This document shows positions 1 through 8,279 of a stretch of 42,114 nt of DNA, one piece after another. The number at the start of each line of letters is the position of its first letter. Position 1 is the first letter of the stretch. The position numbers and the translations under genes were made by a program. Where the stretch lies: contig JAUMYU010000011.1 in the NCBI GenBank assembly GCA_030528485.1, positions 2,086 to 44,199 of the forward strand, in the 5' to 3' direction. The notes below the pieces were generated by a model. The model was not told the origin of the DNA and made no database searches. It saw only the letters and a program-made list of their open reading frames with translations. This DNA comes from Comamonadaceae bacterium. Lineage in GTDB: Bacteria; Pseudomonadota; Gammaproteobacteria; Burkholderiales; Burkholderiaceae_C.

Positions 1-761
1 GCATCGCGGCGGCCAGCGGCTCGTTCTGGCTCGGGCTGCTGGGCGGCATCGGCGCAACAGTGCTGGCGGGCGTGCTGCTGGAGCGCACGGTGCTGCAACG
101 CTTTTACCGGCGCGATCATCTCTCGCAGGTCATGGGCACCTTCGCCATCATGCTCATGGCCAATGAGGCGGTGCGCATGCTCTGGGGGCCGCAGCCCATC
201 CAGCTCAACCCGCCTGCGGCGCTGGCCGGCCCCGTCACACTGGCGCCGGGCTTGAGCTACCCGGCCTACCGGCTGTTCATCATCGGCGTGGGGCTGCTGG
301 TGGCGCTGGGCATGTACTGGCTGATTGCGCGCACGCGCATCGGCATGCAGGTGCGCGCGGGCGCGTCCAACCGCGAGATGGCGCTGGCCATGGGGGCCAA
401 CGTGCGGCTGCTGTTCACCGCCTTGTTCGCCTTTGCCGCCGCGCTGTGCGCGCTGGCCGGCGGCATGCTCGGGCCGCTGCTGGCCGTGCAGGTGGGCATG
501 GGCGAGAGCATTCTGATCCTGGCCTTTGTGGTCATCGTCATCGGCGGCATCGGCTCCATCCGCGGCGCGCTGCTGGGGGCCTTGCTGGTGGGCTTGGTCG
601 ATACGGCCGGGCGCACGCTGATCCCGCTGCTGTTTCGCCAGCTCATGGATGCCGAGCTGGCCGCCAACGCTGGCCCGGCGGTGGCCTCCATCCTGATTTA
701 CCTGCTCATGGCCGTGGTGCTGTTCTTCAAGCCCAGCGGCCTGTTCCCCGCGCGAGGCTGA
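1..761 (+). CDS. livH: Branched-chain amino acid ABC transporter permease LivH, 5' end cut by window
   Basis: One of the two inner-membrane permeases of a HAAT-family importer for branched-chain amino acids or aromatic/short organic acids. The frame is open from base 3 to the TGA at 759-761, giving 252 residues. The family is usually about 290, so roughly 40 N-terminal residues lie upstream; the first in-window GTG (60) is not the real start. Several long hydrophobic segments are visible. The cytoplasmic EAA-type loop that contacts the ATPases reads RTRIGMQVRAGASNREMALA, followed by an alanine/leucine-rich helix. livM begins 4 bases after the stop, and livG and livF follow with overlaps, so this is one operon. 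The periplasmic binding protein gene is not in the window. Substrate is not determined by sequence; the downstream catabolic genes suggest an aromatic or dicarboxylic acid. Confidence 0.93.
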   Translation, partial: IAAASGSFWLGLLGGIGATVLAGVLLERTVLQRFYRRDHLSQVMGTFAIMLMANEAVRMLWGPQPIQLNPPAALAGPVTLAPGLSYPAYRLFIIGVGLLVALGMYWLIARTRIGMQVRAGASNREMALAMGANVRLLFTALFAFAAALCALAGGMLGPLLAVQVGMGESILILAFVVIVIGGIGSIRGALLGALLVGLVDTAGRTLIPLLFRQLMDAELAANAGPAVASILIYLLMAVVLFFKPSGLFPARG

Positions 762-765
762 TGCC

Positions 766-1785
766 ATGACCACCCCATCTGCCACTTCTGCCACCACCCC
801 CGCCGCCCCTGCCATCACCAGCTTGCTGGACCAGCGCCTGCCGCGCGCGGTCAGCGCCGCGCTGCTGCTGGGCCTGCTGGCGCTGCCGCCCGTGCTGACG
901 GCGCTGGAGGGCGATTTCTACATCGCCGTGGCCAGCCGCATCCTGATCTTCACGCTGGCGGCCACCAGCCTGAACCTGATCCTGGGCTATGGCGGCATGG
1001 TCAGCCTGGGGCATGCGGCCTTTCTGGGCATCGGGGCCTACACCGTGGGCATTGCCATGCAAGAGGGCCTGGCCTCGGCCTGGCTGACCTGGCCGCTGGC
1101 GATGGCGCTGGGCGCGCTGTTTGCCCTGGCCATTGGCGCCATCAGCCTGCGCACGCAGGGCGTGTACTTCATCATGATCACGCTGGCCTTTGCGCAAATG
1201 CTGTTTTATCTGATGGTCTCCCTCAAGCAGTACGGCGGCGAGGATGGGCTGTCGCTGATGCAGCGTTCGGAGCTGGGCCTGGGCGTCGATTTGGCTTCGG
1301 ACACGCATTTTTACTACGTCGTGCTGGCCCTCTCGGCGCTGGCCTTCGTGCTGGTGCAGCGCCTGCTCAATGCGCGCTTTGGCCACGTGCTGCAAGGCAT
1401 CCGCGAGAACGAAACGCGCATGCAGGCGCTGGGCTTTGCCACCTACCGCTACAAGCTGGCCGCCTTCACGCTGGCCGGGGCCATGGCCGCGCTGGCTGGC
1501 GCGCTGCTGGCCAATCAGGCCAGCTTCGTCAGCCCGGCGCTGATGCAGTGGAACCAGTCGGGCATGCTGCTCATCATGGTGATCCTGGGCGGCGTGGGCT
1601 ATCTGTACGGCGGCTTTGCCGGGGCCGTGGTGTTCCTGCTGCTGGAGGAGGTGCTGGTGAGCTACACCATCCACTGGCAGTTCTACCTGGGCGCGCTGCT
1701 GCTGGCCGTGGTGCTGGCCGCGCCCAACGGCGTGCTCAGCCTGCCTGCGCGGCTGCGCCAATGGGCTTACAGGAGGGCGGCATGA
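766..1785 (+). CDS. livM: Branched-chain amino acid ABC transporter permease LivM
   Basis: Second permease of the HAAT importer, 339 residues, close to the usual LivM size without the extra N-terminal domain of the E. coli protein. A short Ser/Thr/Ala-rich N-terminus precedes about eight hydrophobic segments. The family signature GYGGMVSLGHAAF follows the second of these (about residues 71-83). The cytoplasmic EAA-like loop RFGHVLQGIRENETRMQALG lies near residue 205-225. The ATG at 766 follows the livH stop by 4 bases. The stop at 1783-1785 overlaps the ATG of livG (ATGA), so translation is coupled. It should form the heteromeric channel with LivH, driven by LivG and LivF. Confidence 0.94.
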   Translation: MTTPSATSATTPAAPAITSLLDQRLPRAVSAALLLGLLALPPVLTALEGDFYIAVASRILIFTLAATSLNLILGYGGMVSLGHAAFLGIGAYTVGIAMQEGLASAWLTWPLAMALGALFALAIGAISLRTQGVYFIMITLAFAQMLFYLMVSLKQYGGEDGLSLMQRSELGLGVDLASDTHFYYVVLALSALAFVLVQRLLNARFGHVLQGIRENETRMQALGFATYRYKLAAFTLAGAMAALAGALLANQASFVSPALMQWNQSGMLLIMVILGGVGYLYGGFAGAVVFLLLEEVLVSYTIHWQFYLGALLLAVVLAAPNGVLSLPARLRQWAYRRAA

Positions 1786-2597
1786 CGGGCGCGGCGCAGA
1801 CTTCCCATCCCCCGGCCTTGCTGCACGTTGACGATCTGGTCAAACGCTTTGGCGGGCTGACGGCCACCGACCACGCCCACCTGCAAGTGCGCCCCGGCGA
1901 GCTGCACGCGCTGATCGGCCCCAACGGCGCGGGCAAGACCACGCTGATCGCGCAGATCGCCGGGGCGCTGGCGCCCAGCAGCGGTCGCATCCTGTTCGAT
2001 GGGCAGGACGTCACCGCACAGCCCATGCACCGGCGCGTGCACCTGGGGCTGGTGCGCTCCTACCAGATCACCAGCATCTTCAAGCGCCTGCCGGTGCTGG
2101 ACAACCTGGCCCTGGCGCTGCAATCGCGCAGCGGCGGCAGTTTTCGCTTCTGGCGCGCCGCGCGGGCCGAAAAAGCCCGCTACGCGCAGGCCGCGCAGAT
2201 CGCCGAGCGCGTCGGCCTGGGCGCGCGCCTGGCCCGCCTGGCGGGCGACTTGTCGCACGGCGAGCAGCGCCAGCTCGAAGTGGGCATGGCGCTGGCGCTC
2301 TCGCCCAAGCTGCTGCTGCTCGATGAGCCCATGGCCGGCATGGGGCCGGAGGAATCCGAACGCATGGTGCAACTGCTGCTGGCGCTCAAAGAGCAGCAGG
2401 CCACCATCTTGCTGGTCGAGCACGACATGGACGCGGTGTTTCGCGTGGCCGACCGGATTTCGGCGCTGGTGTTCGGCAAGGTCATCGCCACCGCAGCGCC
2501 GCAAGACATCCGCCGCGACCCCGAAGTGCAGCGCGCCTACCTGGGCGACGAGCACGCCGCTTCTCAACCCCCAGCCCCGACGGAGAGCACCGCATGA
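1782..2597 (+). CDS. livG: Branched-chain amino acid ABC transporter ATPase LivG
   Basis: Cytoplasmic ATPase of the importer, 271 residues from the ATG at 1782. The frame is open further upstream, but this start overlaps the livM stop as ATGA and has an AGGAGGG-type ribosome binding site at 1771-1776, so it is preferred. Walker A GPNGAGKT is at residues 46-53, the ABC signature LSHGEQ near 157-162 and Walker B LLLLDEP near 177-183. A switch His follows in VEHDMD. The C-terminal tail after the H-loop matches the BCA_ABC_TP_C extension of LivG proteins. Its stop overlaps the livF start (ATGA). Confidence 0.95.
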   Translation: MTGAAQTSHPPALLHVDDLVKRFGGLTATDHAHLQVRPGELHALIGPNGAGKTTLIAQIAGALAPSSGRILFDGQDVTAQPMHRRVHLGLVRSYQITSIFKRLPVLDNLALALQSRSGGSFRFWRAARAEKARYAQAAQIAERVGLGARLARLAGDLSHGEQRQLEVGMALALSPKLLLLDEPMAGMGPEESERMVQLLLALKEQQATILLVEHDMDAVFRVADRISALVFGKVIATAAPQDIRRDPEVQRAYLGDEHAASQPPAPTESTA

Positions 2598-3304
2598 GCG
2601 CCCTGCTGGAACTGCAAGACGTGCACGCCGGCTACGGCCAAAGCCAGGTGCTGTTTGGCATGCACTGCGCCATTGCCCCGCACACCGTGGCCACGCTGCT
2701 GGGGCGCAACGGCATGGGCAAGACCACCACGGTGCGCGCCATCCTGGGCCTGACGCCCGCCTTTGGCGGCAGCATCCGCTTTCGCGGCGAGCGCATCGAG
2801 CGCCTGCCGCCCGAGCGCATCGCCCGCATGGGCCTGGCCGTGGTGCCCGAAGGGCGGCAAATCTTCCCCAACCTCAGCGTGCGCGAAAACCTGCAAGCCT
2901 TTGCCGCCAACCGCTGCCACAGCGAGCAGCCCTGGACGCTCGAGCGCGTCTATCACCTGTTCCCGCGCCTGCAAGAGCGCCAGCACCACATGGGCAACCA
3001 GCTCTCGGGCGGCGAGCAGCAAATGCTGGCCATTGGCCGCGCGCTGATGACCAACCCCCATCTGCTGATCCTGGACGAAGCCACCGAGGGCCTGGCGCCC
3101 CTGATCCGCGAGGAAATCTGGCAATGCCTGGCCGCGCTGCGCGCGCAGGGCCAGACCATCCTGGTGATCGACAAATACGTGCAGCGCCTGATCGAGCTGG
3201 CCGACAGCCACACCCTCATCGAGCGCGGCCAGCCCGTCTGGCAGGGCAGCTCGGCGCAACTGGCGCAAGAGCCTGCGCTGTGGCAGCGTTATATCGGCGT
3301 TTGA
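2594..3304 (+). CDS. livF: Branched-chain amino acid ABC transporter ATPase LivF
   Basis: Second ATPase of the importer, 236 residues, the normal LivF size. Walker A GRNGMGKT is at residues 37-44, the signature LSGGEQ at 137-142 and Walker B LLILDEA at about 157-163. The family-typical VPEGRQIFPNLSV stretch is near residues 84-96. The usual switch-region His after Walker B is not obvious: the segment reads LVIDKYVQ, where many LivF proteins have LVEQN. This is the D/H-loop variation often seen in LivF. The ATG overlaps the livG stop (ATGA), making it the last gene of the translationally coupled transporter block. The thioesterase gene starts 37 bases after its stop, so one transcript may continue into the catabolic genes. 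Confidence 0.95.
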   Translation: MSALLELQDVHAGYGQSQVLFGMHCAIAPHTVATLLGRNGMGKTTTVRAILGLTPAFGGSIRFRGERIERLPPERIARMGLAVVPEGRQIFPNLSVRENLQAFAANRCHSEQPWTLERVYHLFPRLQERQHHMGNQLSGGEQQMLAIGRALMTNPHLLILDEATEGLAPLIREEIWQCLAALRAQGQTILVIDKYVQRLIELADSHTLIERGQPVWQGSSAQLAQEPALWQRYIGV

Positions 3305-3341
3305 GAAGGCCCTGCGCGTTGTTTGAAAAGGAAAAAACTTC

Positions 3342-3803
3342 ATGCCCACGCCCCCCGCAACTTCCGCCACCACCGCCGCGCACGCACCCCGGCCCATGCA
3401 CTTCGAGCGCCCGCTGCGCATCCGCTTTTCGCACTGCGACCCCGCCGGCATCGTCTTCTTCCCGCAGTACCTGGTGCTGTTCAACCAATTGGTGGAAGAC
3501 TGGTTCGACCACGGCCTGGGCATTGGCTACGCGCACATGCTGGGGCCGCGCCGCATCGGCCTGCCCATCGTGCGGCTGGAGTGCGACTTTCGCGCCATCA
3601 GCCGCATGGGCGATGACGTGCAGCTTGGCCTGTGGGTTGAGCGCGCAGGCGGCAAATCCCTGACCTTGCACATGCAATGCCGCGCCGGCGCGCAATTGCG
3701 CGTGCAGGCGCGCAAGGTGCTGGTCTTTACCGATCTGGATACGCACCAGGCCATCGCCATCCCCGAAGACGTGCGCGCCGCGCTGTCGCTGGCGTCCGGC
3801 TAA
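3342..3803 (+). CDS. 4-hydroxybenzoyl-CoA thioesterase family acyl-CoA hydrolase
   Basis: Single hotdog-domain protein of 153 residues. After a 20-residue low-complexity N-terminus comes the 4HBT motif SHCDPAGIVFFPQY (residues 30-43). Asp33 corresponds to the catalytic Asp of 4-hydroxybenzoyl-CoA thioesterase. Such enzymes release CoA from aromatic or short acyl-CoA and often act as a safety valve that recycles CoA in aromatic-CoA pathways. It lies between the transporter and the RidA/beta-oxidation genes on the same strand, so its substrate is probably an acyl-CoA of that pathway (inference). The start is the ATG at 3342. A second in-frame ATG at residue 19 would give a protein closer to family length; the choice is uncertain. 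Confidence 0.88.
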   Translation: MPTPPATSATTAAHAPRPMHFERPLRIRFSHCDPAGIVFFPQYLVLFNQLVEDWFDHGLGIGYAHMLGPRRIGLPIVRLECDFRAISRMGDDVQLGLWVERAGGKSLTLHMQCRAGAQLRVQARKVLVFTDLDTHQAIAIPEDVRAALSLASG

Positions 3804-3863
3804 CGTGTGTGCAGCATCGCAACGCTTTTTCCCTCAACCGTTTTGAAGCAAAGGAGTTCCCCC

Positions 3864-4256
3864 ATGCAAGTCCTGCTCCCCCAAGGCTGGCCCCGTCCCA
3901 AAGGCTACGCCAACGGCGTGGCCGTGCGCGGCACGCAAATCTACGTCGCCGGCATGATCGGCTGGGACGGCCAAGGCGTTTTCCACACCGACGACCTGGC
4001 TGGCCAGGTGCGCCAGGCGCTGCAAAACATCGTCGATGTGCTGGCCGAGGCCGGCGCTGGCCCGCAGCACATCGTGCGCATGACCTGGTACGTCAAGGAC
4101 AAAAAGGAATACGTCGCCGCCTACCCTGAAATCGGCCGGGCTTACCGCGAGCTGATCGGCAACTTCAACATCGCCATGACGGCCGTGCAGGTGGCCGACC
4201 TGGTGGAAGACCGCGCCAAGGTGGAAATCGAAGTCACCGCCGTGCTGCCCGATTGA
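3864..4256 (+). CDS. RidA (YjgF/UK114) family protein
   Basis: 130-residue RidA-family protein. The start at 3864 is chosen over upstream in-frame codons because AAAGGAG at 3850-3856 is correctly spaced from it. Family features include the early GYANGV and VAGMIGWD segments and the C-terminal VEIEVTAVLP. The canonical RidA Arg near position 105 is not present: the region reads NIAMTAVQVADL where archetypal RidA has P.R..VEV. It is therefore an Rid7-type or other subgroup rather than a canonical imine deaminase. Family members hydrolyse enamine/imine intermediates or act on pathway-specific products. Placement between a CoA thioesterase and a hydratase/dehydrogenase suggests a pathway role, possibly on a nitrogen-containing ring-cleavage intermediate (inference). 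Confidence 0.87.
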   Translation: MQVLLPQGWPRPKGYANGVAVRGTQIYVAGMIGWDGQGVFHTDDLAGQVRQALQNIVDVLAEAGAGPQHIVRMTWYVKDKKEYVAAYPEIGRAYRELIGNFNIAMTAVQVADLVEDRAKVEIEVTAVLPD

Positions 4257-4278
4257 GGCCGTGATTGCAGGAGGCCCC

Positions 4279-6429
4279 ATGACATCTGCCGCCCCTTCCA
4301 CCGCTATCCCTTCTGCCGCTGCGCCTGCTGGCGTCGTCGTGGCCGAAACCCACGGCAACGTGCGTGTGCTGCACATCGACCATCCACCCGTCAACGCCCT
4401 GAGCCAGGCGGTGCGCGCAGGCTTGCTGCACGCGCTGGAGCAAGCCGAGCAAGACCCCGCCATCCAGGCCGTGCTGCTGGTTGGCAAGGGCAAGGCCTTT
4501 ATTGCCGGGGCCGACATCCGCGAATTCGGCAAACCGCGGCAAGCGCCCGTGCTGCGCGATGTGTGCAACCGCATCGAAGCTTGCGCCAAGCCCGTGATCG
4601 CCGTGCTGCACGGCGCGGCGCTGGGCGGCGGGCTGGAAGTGGCGCTGGCGGCGCACTACCGGCTGTTGCTGCCGCAGGCCAAGCTGGGGCTGCCTGAGGT
4701 GAATCTGGGCCTGCTGCCCGGCGCGGGCGGCACGCAACGCGCGCCCCGCCTCATGGGCGCGAAAGCCGCCGCCGAGCTGATGCTCAGTGGCAAGCCGCTC
4801 TCAGCCCAAGCGGCGCTGGCCGCCGGGCTGGCGGATCGGCTGGAAGCGGCGGACGACCCCGTGGCCGCCGGTCTGGCCTGGGCCAGCGCGCTGCTGGCTC
4901 AGGGCGCAGCAGCGCGCCACACGCGCGATTTGCCCGTGCCCGATGCCGACACTGCCCAGGCGGCGCTGCAAGCGTTGGAGCAGGAAACGGCCAGAAAAAC
5001 CCGTGGCCTGTTCTCGCCGCTGAAAATCATCGAAGCCGTGCGCGCGGCGCTGCAACTGCCATTCGAGCAAGGGCTGGCGCGCGAGCGCGAGCTGTTTCTG
5101 GAGTGCATGGACAGCCCGCAGCGCCAGGGCCTGCTGCACGCCTTCTGGGCCGAGCGCGAAGTGCTGAAAGTGCCCCAGGCGCGTGAAGCCGCGCCGCGCC
5201 GCGTGGAGCGCCTGGCCGTGATCGGCGGCGGCACCATGGGCGCAGGCATAGCCGTGGCGGCGCTGCAAGCGGGCCTGCACGTGCACATGATCGAGCGCGA
5301 CGCCCAGGCCATCGCCCGCGGCCAGGCCAATGTGGAAAAAATCTGCGATGGCCTGGTGGCCAAAGGCCGCCTCACGCCCCAGGCCAGGGACGAGCTGCTG
5401 GCGCGCTACGCCCCCGGCGCCGATTACCAGGCCCTGGCCGAGGTGGATTTGGTGATCGAGGCCGTGTTTGAAGACCTGCAAGTCAAGCAAGACGTGTTCC
5501 GCACGCTCGATCGCGTCTGCAAACCCGGCGCGGTGCTGGCCACCAACACCTCGTATCTGGACATCGACGCCATCGCCGCCGTCACCGCGCGGCCGCAGGA
5601 CGTCATCGGCCTGCACTTTTTCAGCCCGGCGCACATCATGAAGCTGCTGGAAATCGTCGTGCCCGAGCGCACGGCGGCCGATGTGGTCGCCACCGCCTTT
5701 GCCCTGGCGCAGCGGCTGAAAAAAATCCCGGTGCGCGCGGGCGTGTGCGACGGTTTTATCGGCAACCGCATCCTGGCCGCCTACAAGCAAGCGGCCGATT
5801 ACCTGATGGAAGACGGCGCCAGCCCTTACGAAATCGACGCCGCCGTGCGCGACTTCGGCTTTGCCATGGGGCCGTTTCAGGTCATCGACCTGGCCGGTGG
5901 CGACATCGGCTGGGCCACGCGCAAGCGCCGCGCCGCCACGCGCGACCCGCGTGCGCGTTACGTGGAGATCGCCGACCGCCTGTGCGAGCGCGGCTGGTTC
6001 GGGCAAAAAACCGGGCGCGGCTTTTACCTCTACCCCGAAGGGGCGCGCAGCGGCCAGGTTGACCCGCAGGTGCTGGAAATCATCGACGCCGAGCGCCAGC
6101 GCAAAGGCATCGCCGCGCGCAGCTTCACGCCCGAGGAGATCATGCGCCGCTACATGGCCGCGATGGTCAACGAAGGCGCCAAGGTGGTGCAAGAAGGCAT
6201 CGCCTTGCGGCCGCTGGATGTGGATGCGGTCTTTCTCTTTGGCTACGGCTTTCCGCGCTGGCGCGGCGGCCCCATGAAGTGGGCCGACATGCAGGGCCTG
6301 CCTCAGGTGCTGGCCGACATCCAGACCTTCGCCCGGCAAGACCCGCTGTTCTGGCAGCCCGCCGCCTTGCTGGAGCAATTGGTGGCGCAAGGGCGCGACT
6401 TCGGCAGCCTGAACCGCATTGCCGCCTGA
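4279..6429 (+). CDS. Fused enoyl-CoA hydratase / 3-hydroxyacyl-CoA dehydrogenase
   Basis: 716-residue bifunctional beta-oxidation enzyme with FadB/FadJ-alpha architecture. The ATG at 4279 is chosen because GGAGG at 4270-4274 precedes it; a GTG at 4261 has no such site. The N-terminal crotonase domain (about 20-200) has GKAFIAGADIREF, GGGLE with Glu120, and GLPEVNLGLLPGAGGT with Glu140, the two catalytic Glu positions. The NAD-binding domain starts at about residue 312 with LAVIGGGTMGAGIA. The dehydrogenase His is in LHFFSPAHIMK (about residue 446), and the C-terminal dimerisation repeats follow. It hydrates an enoyl-CoA and oxidises the 3-hydroxyacyl-CoA, feeding the thiolase encoded next. 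It could serve general fatty acid oxidation, but its neighbours favour a dedicated dicarboxylic or aromatic route. Confidence 0.94.
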   Translation: MTSAAPSTAIPSAAAPAGVVVAETHGNVRVLHIDHPPVNALSQAVRAGLLHALEQAEQDPAIQAVLLVGKGKAFIAGADIREFGKPRQAPVLRDVCNRIEACAKPVIAVLHGAALGGGLEVALAAHYRLLLPQAKLGLPEVNLGLLPGAGGTQRAPRLMGAKAAAELMLSGKPLSAQAALAAGLADRLEAADDPVAAGLAWASALLAQGAAARHTRDLPVPDADTAQAALQALEQETARKTRGLFSPLKIIEAVRAALQLPFEQGLARERELFLECMDSPQRQGLLHAFWAEREVLKVPQAREAAPRRVERLAVIGGGTMGAGIAVAALQAGLHVHMIERDAQAIARGQANVEKICDGLVAKGRLTPQARDELLARYAPGADYQALAEVDLVIEAVFEDLQVKQDVFRTLDRVCKPGAVLATNTSYLDIDAIAAVTARPQDVIGLHFFSPAHIMKLLEIVVPERTAADVVATAFALAQRLKKIPVRAGVCDGFIGNRILAAYKQAADYLMEDGASPYEIDAAVRDFGFAMGPFQVIDLAGGDIGWATRKRRAATRDPRARYVEIADRLCERGWFGQKTGRGFYLYPEGARSGQVDPQVLEIIDAERQRKGIAARSFTPEEIMRRYMAAMVNEGAKVVQEGIALRPLDVDAVFLFGYGFPRWRGGPMKWADMQGLPQVLADIQTFARQDPLFWQPAALLEQLVAQGRDFGSLNRIAA

Positions 6430-6430
6430 A

Positions 6431-6508
6431 TTACAAATCAAAGTAAATTTGATTTATTTACAATCATGCCGAAAAAGGTTGATTTTGTTTCCTTTTGAAA
6501 TGTAAAAA
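6431..6508 (+). repeat. Dispersed AT-rich intergenic element, copy A
   Basis: Copy A of a family of about 79-bp elements described in the findings. The left arm TTACAAATCAAAGTAA is itself a dyad. The core ATGCCGAAAA begins at 6466, exactly 35 nt after the left end. The right arm CCTTTTGAAATGTAAAA is the approximate inverse of the left arm. It starts 2 bases after the stop of the hydratase/dehydrogenase gene and separates it from the thiolase, whose ATG is at 6539. It is clearly AT-rich compared with the flanking genes. Confidence 0.85.
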
Positions 6509-6538
6509 TTGAAACATCCGAAAGCCAAGGAGGATTTC

Positions 6539-7744
6539 ATGACAGCCCAAGCCTTCATCTGCGATGCCATCCGCACCCCCTTCGGGCGTTACGGCGGCGC
6601 GCTGGCGGGCGTGCGCACCGACGATTTGGCCGCCATCGCGCTCAAGGCGCTGCTGGCGCGCAACCCCCAGCTCGACCCCGCCGCCATCGACGACGTGTGG
6701 CTGGGCTGCGCCAACCAGGCTGGCGAGGACAACCGCAACGTCGCGCGCATGGCCGCCTTGCTCGCTGGATTGCCCGAGAGCGTGCCCGGCGCCACTCTCA
6801 ACCGCCTGTGCGGCTCGGGGCTGGACGCCGTGGCCGTCGCCGCGCGGGCTATTCAGGCAGGCCAGGCCGATGTCGCGCTCGCCGGCGGCGTGGAAAGCAT
6901 GAGCCGCGCCCCCTTCGTCATGCCCAAGGCCGATGCCGCCTTCAGCCGCAACAACGCCGTTTACGACACCACCATCGGCTGGCGCTTCATCAACCCGGCC
7001 ATGCGCGCCGCCTACGGCGTGGACTCCATGCCCGAAACGGCGGAAAACGTGGCGCAAGACTACGGCATCAGCCGTGAGGACCAGGACCGCTTCGCCCTTG
7101 CCAGCCAGAGCAAAACGCAGGCGGCGCAGCAGGCCGGGCGCTTCGAGGTCGAAATCACCCCCGTGACGCTGCCGCAGAAAAAAGGCGAGCCTTTGGTCTT
7201 CGCCCAGGACGAACACCCCCGCGCCACCACGCTGGAGGCGCTCGCGCGCCTCAAACCCGTGGTGCGCCCCGACGGCACGGTGACGGCGGGCAACGCCAGC
7301 GGCGTCAACGACGGCGCCTGCGCGCTGCTGCTGGCCAGCGAGGCGGGCATGCAAAGCCAGGGCCTGCGCCCGCTGGCGCGCGTGCTCGCCAGCGTCTGCG
7401 TTGGCGTGGCCCCGCGCGTCATGGGCATCGGCCCCGCGCCGGCGGTGCAAAAACTGCTGGCCAAAACCGGCCTGACGCTGGCGCAAATCGACCTCATCGA
7501 ACTCAACGAAGCCTTCGCCGCGCAGGGCCTGGCCGTGCTGCGCCAGCTCGGGCTGGCCGATGACGACCCGCGCGTCAACCCCCTGGGCGGCGCGATTGCG
7601 CTGGGCCACCCGCTGGGCGCCAGCGGCGCGCGCCTGGCCACCACCGCCGCGCGGCAATTGCAGACCAGCGGCGGGCGCTACGCCATTTGCACCATGTGCA
7701 TCGGCGTGGGGCAGGGCATCGCCTTGCTGATGGAGCGCGTGTGA
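6539..7744 (+). CDS. pcaF: Acetyl-CoA acyltransferase, 3-oxoadipyl-CoA thiolase type
   Basis: 401-residue thiolase, exactly the length typical of PcaF/PaaJ. The ATG at 6539 has AAGGAGG at 6527-6533. Catalytic residues are Cys91 in LNRLCGSGLDA, His357 in GHPLGASGAR and Cys387 in CTMCIGVGQG. The N-terminus FICDAIRTPFGRYGGAL and the segment AGGVESMSRAPFVM are typical of 3-oxoadipyl-CoA thiolases. These thiolases split 3-oxoadipyl-CoA into succinyl-CoA and acetyl-CoA at the end of the beta-ketoadipate, phenylacetate and related aromatic pathways. The hydratase/dehydrogenase upstream would supply the 3-oxoacyl-CoA. Repeat copy A lies between them, so cotranscription is unproven. General acetyl-CoA acetyltransferase activity cannot be excluded. 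Confidence 0.9.
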   Translation: MTAQAFICDAIRTPFGRYGGALAGVRTDDLAAIALKALLARNPQLDPAAIDDVWLGCANQAGEDNRNVARMAALLAGLPESVPGATLNRLCGSGLDAVAVAARAIQAGQADVALAGGVESMSRAPFVMPKADAAFSRNNAVYDTTIGWRFINPAMRAAYGVDSMPETAENVAQDYGISREDQDRFALASQSKTQAAQQAGRFEVEITPVTLPQKKGEPLVFAQDEHPRATTLEALARLKPVVRPDGTVTAGNASGVNDGACALLLASEAGMQSQGLRPLARVLASVCVGVAPRVMGIGPAPAVQKLLAKTGLTLAQIDLIELNEAFAAQGLAVLRQLGLADDDPRVNPLGGAIALGHPLGASGARLATTAARQLQTSGGRYAICTMCIGVGQGIALLMERV

Positions 7745-7845
7745 AGTCACTGCACCCGGCGCGCGCGGCTGCACCCGGCTGCACCTGGGGCGGCGGCCGC
7801 GATAATGCGCGGCGTTTTGACTTCTCCGCGTTGGATTTTTCTTCT

Positions 7846-8268
7846 ATGTCGATTTGGAAAAAGGCTTTGAGCCTGGAGGCCATCACCGCCATGGCGCAAG
7901 ACACGGCGGTGGCCCATCTGGGCATTGAAATGACGGCCATTGGCGATGATTTTTTGCGCGCGCGCATGCCCGTGGATGCGCGCACCAGGCAGCCCTTTGG
8001 CCTGCTGCACGGCGGTTGCAGCGTGGCGCTGGCGGAAACGCTGGGTTCCATGGCCGCCTACATGGCCGCGCCCGAAGGCCAGCATGTGGTGGGGCTGGAT
8101 ATCAATGCCAACCACCTGCGCGCGGCCACGTCGGGCTGGGTGTCGGGCACGGCCAGGCCGGTGCACATCGGGCGCTCGACCCAGGTGTGGCAAATCGACA
8201 TCGTTGATGAGCAAGGGGCGATGGTGTGCGCTTCGCGCTTGACAATGGTGGTGCTGGACAGCCGCTGA
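7846..8268 (+). CDS. Hotdog-fold thioesterase (YdiI/MenI/PaaI-like)
   Basis: 140-residue single hotdog domain. The ATG at 7846 gives the typical N-terminus [13 protein letters not shown]; upstream in-frame sequence is Ala/Pro-rich and unlike the family. The motif [15 protein letters not shown], with His-Gly-Gly at 55-57 and Glu64, is that of the 1,4-dihydroxy-2-naphthoyl-CoA thioesterase (YdiI/MenI) subgroup. The C-terminus closes with [12 protein letters not shown]. It hydrolyses aromatic or medium acyl-CoA. Substrate is not fixed by sequence; position behind the thiolase suggests CoA recycling in the same catabolic block. cobO begins 11 bases after its stop, so the two may share a transcript although their functions are unrelated. 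Confidence 0.88.
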   Translation: MSIWKKALSLEAITAMAQDTAVAHLGIEMTAIGDDFLRARMPVDARTRQPFGLLHGGCSVALAETLGSMAAYMAAPEGQHVVGLDINANHLRAATSGWVSGTARPVHIGRSTQVWQIDIVDEQGAMVCASRLTMVVLDSR

Positions 8269-8279
8269 GGATTTTTCGC

